This document shows positions 44,480 through 52,981 of a stretch of DNA of 64,000 bases, piece by piece. Where the stretch lies: NCBI GenBank assembly GCA_004362315.1, contig SNWL01000005.1, positions 558,001 to 622,000 on the forward strand, read 5' to 3'. Position numbers and translations under genes: made by a program. The notes beneath the pieces were generated by a model, which saw nothing but the letters and a program-made list of their open reading frames with translations, was not told the DNA's origin and searched no databases. How positions within the stretch are numbered: the first letter of the stretch is position 1; every line of letters begins with the position of its first letter. This stretch comes from Mycobacterium sp. BK086. Lineage in GTDB: Bacteria; Actinomycetota; Actinomycetes; Mycobacteriales; Mycobacteriaceae.

Positions 44480-44884
44480 GTGCCGATGCTGCGGGTTCGG
44501 GAGGCTGCCGAGTTGCTCGGCGTCAGTGATGACACGATCCGGCGATGGATCGACGACGGCGAACTGCCCACGGGCAGCGACCAATCCGGTCGTAAGACCG
44601 TCGACGGCGCGGCGCTCGCCGCCTACTCCAGCAAGAACGCCGCCGCGGCGCCGAAAGACCCGCTGTCCATTGCCAGTTCCGCGCGCAACCGCTTCGCCGG
44701 ACTGGTCACCCGGGTTGTCACCGACACCGTGATGGCCCAGGTGGAGATGCAATGCGGTCCCTTCACCGTCGTCTCGCTGATGAGTGCCGAGGCCGTGCGT
44801 GAACTCAATCTCCAACCGGGCAGCGTTGCGGTCGCCGTCGTCAAAGCCACCACCGTCATCGTCGAAACGTCGGGAGAAGCGTGA
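44480..44884 (+). CDS. HTH-Mop/TOBE molybdate-responsive regulator or molbindin
   Basis: The 134-residue protein has an N-terminal excisionase/MerR-like helix-turn-helix (LRVREAAELLGVSDDTIRRWIDDG) and a C-terminal Mop/TOBE domain (ARNRFAGLVTRVVTDTVMAQVEM, VVSLMSAEAVRELNLQPGSVAVAVVKATTVIVE), which binds molybdate. It starts at GTG 44480 and its stop overlaps the modA start, so molybdate sensing and binding are coupled. Confidence 0.9.
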   Translation: MPMLRVREAAELLGVSDDTIRRWIDDGELPTGSDQSGRKTVDGAALAAYSSKNAAAAPKDPLSIASSARNRFAGLVTRVVTDTVMAQVEMQCGPFTVVSLMSAEAVRELNLQPGSVAVAVVKATTVIVETSGEA

Positions 44885-45660
44885 TCAAGAGGCTGATGCC
44901 CGCACTGGCCGCCGGTCTGCTCATCGCCGCCACCGCGGGCTGCGGTTCCTCGTCACAACCGTCGTCGACGACCACCTCGGCGGCGCCGCAGAAGATCATG
45001 GTGTTCGCGGCGGCGTCGCTGAAGAAGACATTCACCGAGATCGGCGATCAGTTCAGCAAGGACAATCCCGGTGCGTCGGTGGAGTTCTCGTTCGCCGGTT
45101 CCTCGGACCTGGTGACCCAGCTGACCCAGGGCGCACACGCCGATGTCTTCGCCTCTGCCGACACCAAGAACATGGACAAGGCGGCCCAGGCGGGTCTGCT
45201 GGCCGGCTCGCCGGTGAACTTCGCCTCCAACACGCTCACCATCGCCGTCGCGCCAGGAAACCCTAAGGGCATCAACACCTTTGCCGATCTGGCCAAGCCA
45301 GGGCTCAACGTCGTGGTGTGCGCGCCACAGGTCCCGTGCGGGTCGGCGACCCAGACCGTGGAGACCAAGACCGGTGTGAAACTGGCCCCGGTGAGCGAGG
45401 AGTCTTCGGTCACCGACGTGCTCAACAAGGTGACCAGCGGTCAGGCCGATGCCGGGCTCGTCTACGTCACCGATGCCGCGGGTGCCGGTGACAAGGTCGC
45501 CGCGGTGTCGTTCCCCGAGGCGGCGGGTGCGGTGAACACCTACCCGATCGCCACCCTGAAGCAATCCGGAAATCCCTCTCTGGCAAGTAAATTCGTCGAC
45601 CTTGTGACCGGATCGGCCGGCCAGCAGATCCTGACGAAAGCCGGTTTCGGCAAACCTTGA
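44881..45660 (+). CDS. modA: Molybdate ABC transporter substrate-binding lipoprotein ModA
   Basis: The 259-residue protein has a lipoprotein signal ending in the lipobox TAGC and the ModA fold: VFAAASLKKTFTEIGDQF, FAGSSDLVTQLTQGAHADVFASAD and GLVYVTDAA. It captures molybdate (or tungstate) for an ABC permease. The GTG start overlaps the regulator stop. No modB or modC follows; the next gene is a phosphodiesterase-like enzyme. Confidence 0.93.
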   Translation: MIKRLMPALAAGLLIAATAGCGSSSQPSSTTTSAAPQKIMVFAAASLKKTFTEIGDQFSKDNPGASVEFSFAGSSDLVTQLTQGAHADVFASADTKNMDKAAQAGLLAGSPVNFASNTLTIAVAPGNPKGINTFADLAKPGLNVVVCAPQVPCGSATQTVETKTGVKLAPVSEESSVTDVLNKVTSGQADAGLVYVTDAAGAGDKVAAVSFPEAAGAVNTYPIATLKQSGNPSLASKFVDLVTGSAGQQILTKAGFGKP

Positions 45661-45680
45661 CGTGTGGCAGGCTCGAGGAC

Positions 45681-46814
45681 GTGGACCTGCCGCGCCCCGA
45701 CACCGACACCCCGCACCTGGCCGACGTGGTGCCCTCGGTCCTGGCGGCGATGGGGGCCGGCGGCTTCGAGCCGCGTTTTGACCTCGAGCCGGTCGCCGGG
45801 GCTTGTGTCCTGCTGATCGACGGACTGGGTGCCGAACTCCTCGACGCCCACGCGCACGATGCTCCCGTGCTGGCCGGCCTGCGCGGCCGCACCGTGCACG
45901 TCGGGTTCCCCGCCACCACTGCGGCCGGACTGGCCGCGGTCGGTACGGGCCTGCCGTCGGGCGGTCACGGCGTCGTCGGCCTCTCCTTTTGTCTGCCCGA
46001 TGTCGGGGTCATCAACGCACTGCGCTGGCGGCCTTACCCGTGGGGCGACGATGCGCGTGAGCAGGCGGTGCCCGAGGAGGTCCAGCCGCTGCCCACCACG
46101 TTCGAGCGGGCGGCGTCGGCGGGCATCGCGGTCAGCGTGGTGTCCGGCGCGGAGTTCACCGGATCGGGCCTGACCCGGGCGGTGTTGCGTGGTGGGCGTT
46201 ACGTCGGCGTCTTGGGTCTCGGTGATCTGGCGGCCGAAGTCGGTGCCGTGGTCGCCGGGGGCGGTTTCTGCTACGGCTACCACGCCGATCTCGACCTCAT
46301 GGGTCACCTTTACGGGCCGGGATCGCTCGCCTGGCGAATGGAGCTGCGGCAGGTCGACCGGTTGGTGGAGTCCATCGTCGCGGGGCTGCCGGCCGGCGGC
46401 CTGCTCGCCGTCGTCGCCGACCATGGGATGGTGACCGTCGACCATGTCGGTGCTTTCGACATCGATTCCGCCACAACACTTCTCGATGGTGTGACTGCCG
46501 TTGGCGGCGAGGTGCGGGCCCGTCACGTCTACGTGCGCGAGGGTGCGGCGGCCGACGTCCTGGCTGCTTGGCGAGAGTCACTGGCCGACCATGCCTGGGT
46601 GGTCTCCCGTGACGAGGCGATCGCCGCGGGGTGGTTCGGCGGCGCCGTCGACGATCGGGTGCGGCCGCGGATCGGCGACGTGGTGGCCGCCGCCAAGGAT
46701 CAGGCCGCCTTGGTGCGGCGCACGGTCGAGCCGATGGAATCGGCGCTGGTCGGCCACCACGGGTCGTTGACCAGGGCCGAGCAACAAGTGCCGCTGCTAC
46801 TCGCCTACGGCTGA
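45681..46814 (+). CDS. Alkaline phosphatase superfamily phosphodiesterase/nucleotide pyrophosphatase
   Basis: The 377-residue enzyme has the nucleotide pyrophosphatase/phosphodiesterase core: VLLIDGLGAELL with the first metal Asp, the nucleophile Thr in FPATTAAGL, YHADLDLMGHLYGPGS with metal ligands, and VVADHGMVTV. The substrate is unknown. The GTG at 45681 with GAGGAC upstream is preferred; it starts 20 bases after modA and may be co-transcribed. Confidence 0.85.
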   Translation: MDLPRPDTDTPHLADVVPSVLAAMGAGGFEPRFDLEPVAGACVLLIDGLGAELLDAHAHDAPVLAGLRGRTVHVGFPATTAAGLAAVGTGLPSGGHGVVGLSFCLPDVGVINALRWRPYPWGDDAREQAVPEEVQPLPTTFERAASAGIAVSVVSGAEFTGSGLTRAVLRGGRYVGVLGLGDLAAEVGAVVAGGGFCYGYHADLDLMGHLYGPGSLAWRMELRQVDRLVESIVAGLPAGGLLAVVADHGMVTVDHVGAFDIDSATTLLDGVTAVGGEVRARHVYVREGAAADVLAAWRESLADHAWVVSRDEAIAAGWFGGAVDDRVRPRIGDVVAAAKDQAALVRRTVEPMESALVGHHGSLTRAEQQVPLLLAYG

Positions 46815-47467
46815 ACGTTGCCGGCCAGCAGCTCGTCGGCGGGCGCATCCCACCGGTCGAGGTTGACCGCCGCCGAGAGCGGCCGGCGCCGCAGCGGGCC
46901 GTGCCGTCCGCGCGGCCAGCCGACCACGACGTGGCCGGCGATCAGCCAGTCCTCGGGCACTCCGACGGCCTCGCGCAGCAGTTCTTCCCCGCCATAGGAC
47001 GCCCACCCGGTCGGGCACGCCCCCAAGCCCTGAGCCCGGGCCGCCAGCAGGAAATTCTGCATCGCCGGGAAGATCGAGCCGCCGAGCAACAATTCAGAGG
47101 CGGTCGGATAGTGCTGCTGGGCGAACAGCACCGAGGTGAATTCGCCTGCGCGGTCGTGCAATTCATAGGTAGCCCGATTGTTTCGGGCCTGCCTGCCGGT
47201 GTCATCGGGCGCGGGCCGGCTCATGCCATAGACGGGTTCGATGACCTCCAGGGCGCGCTTGGCCGCTTCGGCGACCACCGCGCGTTGCTCTGGTGAGCTC
47301 AACACCACGAACCGCCAGCCCTGCGCGTTCGCCCCCGAGGGTGCCCACGTCGCGGCCTGCAGGCAACGGCGCAGCGTCGCGTCATCGACCGGCTCCGAGG
47401 TGAATCGCCTGATGGATCTGGCCGTCGACATCACGTCCCAGATATCGCTGCTCGTTGCTCTCACCAC
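46805..47467 (-). CDS. Nitroreductase family protein
   Basis: The 220-residue FMN-binding protein has the nitroreductase fold: the N-terminal phosphate loop STARSIRRFTSEPV, ATWAPSGANAQGWRFVVL, LLGGSIFPAMQNFLLAARAQGLGACPTG and the C-terminal GWPRGRHGPLRRRPL. It probably reduces nitro or quinone compounds, or acts in dehalogenation-like chemistry. It lies 8 bases downstream of the diguanylate cyclase gene on the same strand. Confidence 0.9.
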   Translation of the reverse strand: MVRATSSDIWDVMSTARSIRRFTSEPVDDATLRRCLQAATWAPSGANAQGWRFVVLSSPEQRAVVAEAAKRALEVIEPVYGMSRPAPDDTGRQARNNRATYELHDRAGEFTSVLFAQQHYPTASELLLGGSIFPAMQNFLLAARAQGLGACPTGWASYGGEELLREAVGVPEDWLIAGHVVVGWPRGRHGPLRRRPLSAAVNLDRWDAPADELLAGNVQP

Positions 47468-47475
47468 GCTCCTGT

Positions 47476-48738
47476 TCAGACAGCGGATTCGCGAAGTCGG
47501 GCCTTGTGCCGGTACATGTCGATATCGGCCTGGCGGATCAGTTCCTCGGCATCGTCGGTCAGGCCCACCGTCGATCCCACCGATGCGGTCAGATGGAACG
47601 GATCGCAGCCGACGTCGTACCGGCCGGTCAACGCGGAGCAGACCGTGGCGGCCAGGCCTGCCACGACCGCCTCGTGCGGTGCGCCCGGCACCAGGACGAC
47701 GAATTCGTCACCGCCGAGGCGGTACACCGAATTCGGTTCCGGTGCGGCCAAACTCAAGCGCCGGCCGACTTCGATGAGGACGGTGTCCCCGGCGGCGTGC
47801 CCATGCTTGTCGTTGACCTGTTTGAAGCCGTCGAGGTCCACGAAGATCAGCCCCATCGCGGTGCCGGGTGCGGCGGTGCGATGTTGTTCGACCGCGGCGA
47901 CGAGCGCGTGCCGGTTGCGCAGACCGGTGAGTTGATCGGTGACGGCGAGCCGGCTCAACTGGGCTTCGGCGACCCGGCGGGCGGTGACGTCGATGAACTG
48001 CGCGATGATGACGTCCTCGACGCCGTACTCGTGCCCGGGTGCCAGCACCGCGTTGCGCTGCACCCAGATCGTGGTTCCGTCGGGGCGCAGATAGCGATGC
48101 TCGGCGGAGATCTGGTCGACCTCACCAGCGATGAGTTGGCGGTGCTCCTCAACTGCGGCGGCCAGCTCGTCGGCGTGCACGAAGTCGCGGTAGGTCGATC
48201 CGGACAGCTCCTCGGTGGTGCAACCGACCAACTGGCACAACGCCGGATTCACCAGCAACGCATGGCCATTGGTCGTCAAGACGGCTTCGCCGAACGGTGC
48301 GTTGGCCATCCGGAGCTGAAACAGCCGGAATGCTTCGTCGCGAGTCTTTTCGGCTTGCACGCGCGCTGTCACGTCATGGCCCTGAACGAAGAATCCGTGA
48401 ATCTCACCGTCGACGAGGTCGGGGATATAGGTGGATTCGAAGTGCCGAACTTCCCCATGGCGGTCAGGCAGCGAGGATTCGAACACCTGGGTCTCGCCGC
48501 GAAGCACACCCTCGACGTGGGGCCTGACATAGGCGTACACCCGTCGCCCGAGGATTTCTCGCATGGAGCGGCCGTGGATCTCGTCGGGTGTGATTCCGAA
48601 GTAGTCGAAGTAGGCGTCGTTGGCGATCACGTTGCGCTCGTCGCGGTCCCAATAACCGATGACGGCGGGCAGGCGGTCGATGAACCGCCGAAGGCGGGCA
48701 AGGTCGTCTTCAGGGTTCGGCGGACCGTCAAGTGCCAC
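47476..48738 (-). CDS. PAS-PAS-GGDEF diguanylate cyclase
   Basis: The 420-residue protein has two PAS domains (about residues 12-130 and 140-250) and a GGDEF domain (about 265-415) with an intact active site, RLGGDEF. It should make cyclic di-GMP. The inhibitory RxxD I-site five residues upstream of GGDEF is absent (PEPN there), so product inhibition through that site is not expected. No membrane span or signal peptide is visible. The start is GTG 48738. Confidence 0.92.
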   Translation of the reverse strand: MALDGPPNPEDDLARLRRFIDRLPAVIGYWDRDERNVIANDAYFDYFGITPDEIHGRSMREILGRRVYAYVRPHVEGVLRGETQVFESSLPDRHGEVRHFESTYIPDLVDGEIHGFFVQGHDVTARVQAEKTRDEAFRLFQLRMANAPFGEAVLTTNGHALLVNPALCQLVGCTTEELSGSTYRDFVHADELAAAVEEHRQLIAGEVDQISAEHRYLRPDGTTIWVQRNAVLAPGHEYGVEDVIIAQFIDVTARRVAEAQLSRLAVTDQLTGLRNRHALVAAVEQHRTAAPGTAMGLIFVDLDGFKQVNDKHGHAAGDTVLIEVGRRLSLAAPEPNSVYRLGGDEFVVLVPGAPHEAVVAGLAATVCSALTGRYDVGCDPFHLTASVGSTVGLTDDAEELIRQADIDMYRHKARLRESAV

Positions 48739-48856
48739 CTACATACCCCCAGGTTGGTGCCGTCCCCCACGCGTGTCTGTTGTGTCAAACACTGGCGGAC
48801 CAATTTACCGTGTGCCGGCATCCCCCGGACCGCTGGGCACCGCTACCGTCTGCGTC

Positions 48857-49603
48857 GTGATCGTTCTGCTTCCGCCGTCAGAGACGAAACGCAGTGGTGG
48901 TGACGGACCCCCGCTGCGCTTGGACGATCTGGGCAGCCCGGCGCTCGGCCCGCTGCGCCGGGATCTCGTCGACGAACTCGTCGCGCTGGCCGCCGAGCCC
49001 GCTGCCTGCCGGCGCGCGCTGGGCATCTCCCCGGCACAGGATGCCGAGATCGAGCGCAACGCGACGCTGTTGAGCTCGCCGACATTGCCGGCGATCAACC
49101 GCTACACGGGGGTGCTCTACGACGCACTCGACGTGGAGTCGCTCAAGGGTTCGGCCGCCGCCCGCGCGGGTGCCCGGCTGGCCGTCGGTTCCGCGCTGTT
49201 CGGCCTGCTTCGGGCGGACGACCGGATACCGGCCTACCGCCTGTCGGCCTCGTCCAAGCTGCCCGGCAGCGCGACGCTGGCCGCTCGCTGGCGCCCCGTC
49301 CTGGAACCGGTGCTGGCCGAGCTCGCCGCCGCCGAGCTGGTGGTCGATCTGCGTTCGGGGTCCTATGCGGGGCTGGGCAAGCTGCCCGACGCGGTTCGCG
49401 TCGACGTCCTGGCCGAGCATCCCGACGGCCGCAGAACCGTCGTCACGCATTTCAACAAGGCGCACAAGGGACGACTCGCCCGGGTACTCGCGACCACCCG
49501 GTCCGAACCCGGCGACGCGGCGACCGTCGCCGCCGTCGCGCGCCGGGCCGGGATGCGGGTCGAGCGAAGCGGCAACGAACTGACCGTCGTCGTCCCCGCG
49601 TGA
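48857..49603 (+). CDS. yaaA: Peroxide stress protein YaaA
   Basis: The 248-residue protein has the YaaA/UPF0246 pattern: start VLLPPSETK, PAINRYTGVLYDALD, SALFGLLRADDRIPAYRLSASSK, VVDLRSGSY and VTHFNKAHKGRLAR. In E. coli YaaA lowers free iron and limits oxidative DNA damage. The GTG at 48857 begins the conserved region directly. Confidence 0.92.
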   Translation: MIVLLPPSETKRSGGDGPPLRLDDLGSPALGPLRRDLVDELVALAAEPAACRRALGISPAQDAEIERNATLLSSPTLPAINRYTGVLYDALDVESLKGSAAARAGARLAVGSALFGLLRADDRIPAYRLSASSKLPGSATLAARWRPVLEPVLAELAAAELVVDLRSGSYAGLGKLPDAVRVDVLAEHPDGRRTVVTHFNKAHKGRLARVLATTRSEPGDAATVAAVARRAGMRVERSGNELTVVVPA

Positions 49604-49625
49604 CGGCGATGCCAGGATGGTGGGC

Positions 49626-50225
49626 GTGAGCACCCGCTGGCAGAAGTCGTCGGCACCGCGCGGCAACGAGTACGACGCCCGGTGGAAATCGCTGGCCGAT
49701 TCCGGACACAACATCCACGGCGAGGCGGATCTGGTCGACAGCATCCTGCGCGAGTCGGGCGGCCACTCGGTCCTCGACGCGGGCTGCGGCACCGGCCGGG
49801 TGGCCATCGAACTGGCCAACCGCGGCTATTCGGTGGTCGGCGTGGACGCCGACGCAGGCATGCTGGCCGCCGCCAGGGACAAGGCGCCGCAGCTGCGCTG
49901 GATCGAAGCCGACCTCGCCGACCTGTCGCGGGCCGGGGTTGATCGCGTCAACCTCGTCCTGCTGGCGGGCAACGTGATGATCTTCCTGGAGCCGGGCACC
50001 GAGTCGGCGGTGCTGGCCGGCCTGGCCGGGCGGCTGACACCGGGCGGACTGCTGGTCGCGGGCTTTTCGGTGCGTCCGGACCGGCTGTCGCTGCAGCAGT
50101 ACGACCAGGCGGCCGAGGAGGCGGGGCTGGTGCCGGTGGTGCGGTGGGCAACCTGGGACCGTGAGCCGTTCGAGGGCGGCGATTACGCCGTGTCGGTGCA
50201 CCGGCTGCGCCGTTCGCCACGCTGA
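49626..50225 (+). CDS. Class I SAM-dependent methyltransferase
   Basis: The 199-residue protein has a clear motif I (VLDAGCGTGRVAIELANRGYSVVGVDAD), an acidic motif (IEADLADL) and a post-motif strand (VLLAGNVMIFL). The substrate is unknown. GTG 49626 is chosen over GTG/ATG 49617 by position; it is 22 bases after yaaA and may be in the same transcript. Confidence 0.87.
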   Translation: MSTRWQKSSAPRGNEYDARWKSLADSGHNIHGEADLVDSILRESGGHSVLDAGCGTGRVAIELANRGYSVVGVDADAGMLAAARDKAPQLRWIEADLADLSRAGVDRVNLVLLAGNVMIFLEPGTESAVLAGLAGRLTPGGLLVAGFSVRPDRLSLQQYDQAAEEAGLVPVVRWATWDREPFEGGDYAVSVHRLRRSPR

Positions 50226-50376
50226 ACAAACTGTCGCCAGCGAAAAAGTTGGTAAAACAGGGGGTGGCCAGTGCAGAAAGCGTTCGCTAGGGTGATTATC
50301 CGGCGCCGGTAGATTGTCTAGGAGAGCGTTGCTGGCGAGCTTTGCTCTATCGGCGCGATCAGGGAGGGACGGGTTG

Positions 50377-51501
50377 ATGCGATCGGCGTTCTCGGGCCGT
50401 CCCGCGAACCAGTACTACACCCTCACCGCGTTGCTGGCCGCCCGCGGCGCCCAGACCTACACCTCCCGGGTCATCGCGGGATCTGTCTTCACGCTCGGTC
50501 TCATCTCGTTGTCGACAATCGGCAGTTCCGCCGTCTTGCAGTGGCCGGCCAGTCGGCTGCTGCTGGGCGGGGTCGCGGTCCTGTGCTTCCTGTCGACGTT
50601 CATCTGGCTGCGACATCGGTGGCCGACCAGGACGGAATCGGGAGTGCTGGTCGGCATCGCCGCGGTTGCCATACCGATCGGGACCATCGCCCCGGTCGTC
50701 CCGATGTACGGATTACTCGGCTCGGCGTCGTTCGCGTTGATCATCGGCTACGCCGCCCTCTTCCACGGGCCGCGACTGTTGGCTGCGATTCTCACCGTCG
50801 CCGTCGCCACCCTGATCTATCTCGCGATCCGGATGGCCAAAGTGGATCTGCCGCTGGCCCTGGCCGGCGTCGCGCTGATGTTGCTGCTGTATGTGTTCGC
50901 CGCGTTCTCCTGCCGGCTGGTGGTCTGGCTCACCGGAACCGAGGACGGCGCCGACTCCGTCGAACCCCTGACCGGGCTGCTCAACCGGGACGCCTTCTAT
51001 CTGCAGACCGCGACGCTGCTGGCCTCGCGTAACCGCGACGACGACCGCTACCTCGTGATCGGCGTGGTCAACATCGACAGCTTCGCGGCCATGGTCGCCG
51101 TCGCCGGCAACCGCGGCGGTAATCGGGCGAGGATCGCCGCCGGCCAGGCGCTGCGCGAGACGGTGCGCCGCGACGCGATCCTGGGTCACGTCGGGGAGGC
51201 CGAGTTCTTCGTGGCCGATTGCTTCACCACCCCGGACTCGTCCCCGTTGATCGAGCGCATCCGCGGCGCCATCGCGGCGACGCCGAGCGGGATGACGGCC
51301 AGTATCGGGGTGGTCAGCACGCCGCTGCGTCCCCTCGTGGAACACCCGCCGCACGAGATCCTCGACGAGATCGTCGCGCTGGCCACCACGGCCATGTACG
51401 AAGCGCGCCGGGCCGGCGGCAACCAGGCCCGCTACGTGGTACGCCCGAATCTGAGCATCAACGACGACGAGACCGACGGGTACGACACCCCGCTGCTGTG
51501 A
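50377..51501 (+). CDS. Membrane protein with degenerate GGDEF domain
   Basis: The 374-residue protein has about six membrane spans in its first 180 residues and a C-terminal GGDEF-like domain (about residues 200-350, LTGLLNRDAFYLQT at the start). The catalytic loop is not GGDEF but VGEAEF, so cyclase activity is unlikely; it may bind nucleotides or be a sensor. The ATG at 50377 has a GGGAGGG ribosome site, while a TTG upstream is weaker. Confidence 0.82.
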   Translation: MRSAFSGRPANQYYTLTALLAARGAQTYTSRVIAGSVFTLGLISLSTIGSSAVLQWPASRLLLGGVAVLCFLSTFIWLRHRWPTRTESGVLVGIAAVAIPIGTIAPVVPMYGLLGSASFALIIGYAALFHGPRLLAAILTVAVATLIYLAIRMAKVDLPLALAGVALMLLLYVFAAFSCRLVVWLTGTEDGADSVEPLTGLLNRDAFYLQTATLLASRNRDDDRYLVIGVVNIDSFAAMVAVAGNRGGNRARIAAGQALRETVRRDAILGHVGEAEFFVADCFTTPDSSPLIERIRGAIAATPSGMTASIGVVSTPLRPLVEHPPHEILDEIVALATTAMYEARRAGGNQARYVVRPNLSINDDETDGYDTPLL

Positions 51502-51502
51502 A

Positions 51503-51877
51503 TCACGGCGCGCCGACCGAATCCGGGTCGATCTCCACGCCGTACGACGTGATCGACGCGATCTCGGCGCCGTCGAATCGATAGATGTGGCAACTGGACA
51601 CGACGGTGACGCCGTCCTGTCGCTGGTAGCGCCCGAGCACCTCGACGACGACGTCGTCGTCCTGCTCGACGGTCAGGCAGTGGTCCCAGGTCGCGACCGC
51701 CGCGGCCAGGCCGCCCGCGGTCTCACGGCACGTCGCGGTGACCGCGTCGGCGCCTTCCAGGACCGAATAGCCGACGATCGTCCACCGAACGTCACGGGCC
51801 AGATGTGGGAGGGCCTCGTCGAATCGGTGCTGTGCGAAGGCGCGCGCGATCTCAGCCCGGTCGCTCGGTCCGCTCAC
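51503..51877 (-). CDS. SnoaL/NTF2-like domain protein
   Basis: The 124-residue protein has the cone-shaped NTF2-like pattern (RFDEALPHLARDVRWTIVGYSVLEGADAV, FDGAEIASITSYGVEID). Members are isomerases, hydrolases or binding proteins; no activity can be assigned. The GTG 51877 start has an AGGAGTT site. It is convergent with the degenerate-GGDEF gene and divergent from the ureohydrolase. Confidence 0.8.
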   Translation of the reverse strand: MSGPSDRAEIARAFAQHRFDEALPHLARDVRWTIVGYSVLEGADAVTATCRETAGGLAAAVATWDHCLTVEQDDDVVVEVLGRYQRQDGVTVVSSCHIYRFDGAEIASITSYGVEIDPDSVGAP

Positions 51878-51937
51878 TGCTCAACTCCTGTCGAAGACAC
51901 TGCTGTCGAGGCTATCTCGGGCGGTAGTGTCTGCCCA

Positions 51938-52981
51938 ATGAGCCACGGCCACGACCACAATCCCGCGCGTGAACTGCCACCCGGTATGGCCGAGCAGCTG
52001 GATCTGCCCTATTCGGGCCTGGCCTCGTTCGGGCACCGCCCCTTCCTGACCGAACCCGAGCAGCTGGACAGCTGGCGCCCGGATGTGGCGATCGTCGGCG
52101 CACCGTTCGACATCGCCACCACCAACCGGCCCGGAGCGCGCTTCGGGCCGCGCGCGATCCGGGCCACGGCCTACGAACCCGGTACGTATCACATGGATCT
52201 CGGGCTGGAGATCTTCGATTGGCTGGAGGTCGTCGACTTCGGCGACGCACACTGCCCGCACGGATCGACCGAGGTGTCGCACGCGAACATCCGTGAGCGC
52301 GTGCACACCGTCGCCTCGCGCGGCATCGTGCCGGTCGTGCTCGGCGGCGACCATTCGATCACCTGGCCGTCGGCCACCGCGGTAGCCGATGTGCACGGTT
52401 ACGGCAATGTCGGGATCGTGCATTTCGACGCGCACGCCGACACCGCCGACATCATCGACGGCAACCTGGCCAGCCACGGCACGCCGATGCGTCGATTGAT
52501 CGAATCGGGCGCGGTGCCCGGTACGCATTTCGTCCAGGTCGGGCTGCGCGGCTACTGGCCGCCGCAGGACACGTTCGAGTGGATGCAGGAACAGGGCATG
52601 GTTTGGCACACCATGCAGGAGATCTGGGATCTGGGCTTCAAGGAAGTGATGCGCCGCGCGGTGAGCGAGGCGCTGGCGAAGGCCGACAAGCTTTATGTCT
52701 CAGTCGATATCGACGTGTTGGACCCGGCACATGCACCCGGCACCGGCACCCCGGAGCCCGGCGGAATCACCAGCGCCGACCTGCTGCGTATGGTCCGGCA
52801 GCTGTGCTACGAGCACGATGTCGCCGGCGTCGACGTCGTCGAGGTTGCCCCGGCCTACGATCACGCCGAGCTGACCGTCAACGCCGCCCATCGGGTGGTC
52901 TTCGAAGCGCTGGCCGGGATGGCGGCCCGCCGCCGGGATGCGGCCGGCGCGAAGGCGGGACCGCCGTCGCCGTTGGCCTAG
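51938..52981 (+). CDS. Agmatinase/ureohydrolase family enzyme
   Basis: The 347-residue enzyme has all Mn-binding motifs of the arginase/agmatinase family: GGDHSITW, HFDAHADTAD and SVDIDVLDPAHAPGTGTPEPGG. Similar enzymes hydrolyse agmatine, guanidinobutyrate or related guanidines, releasing urea. A His-rich N-terminus (MSHGHDHN) might bind metal. The ATG at 51938 is the start; the longer open frame upstream overlaps the opposite gene and is rejected. Confidence 0.92.
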   Translation: MSHGHDHNPARELPPGMAEQLDLPYSGLASFGHRPFLTEPEQLDSWRPDVAIVGAPFDIATTNRPGARFGPRAIRATAYEPGTYHMDLGLEIFDWLEVVDFGDAHCPHGSTEVSHANIRERVHTVASRGIVPVVLGGDHSITWPSATAVADVHGYGNVGIVHFDAHADTADIIDGNLASHGTPMRRLIESGAVPGTHFVQVGLRGYWPPQDTFEWMQEQGMVWHTMQEIWDLGFKEVMRRAVSEALAKADKLYVSVDIDVLDPAHAPGTGTPEPGGITSADLLRMVRQLCYEHDVAGVDVVEVAPAYDHAELTVNAAHRVVFEALAGMAARRRDAAGAKAGPPSPLA

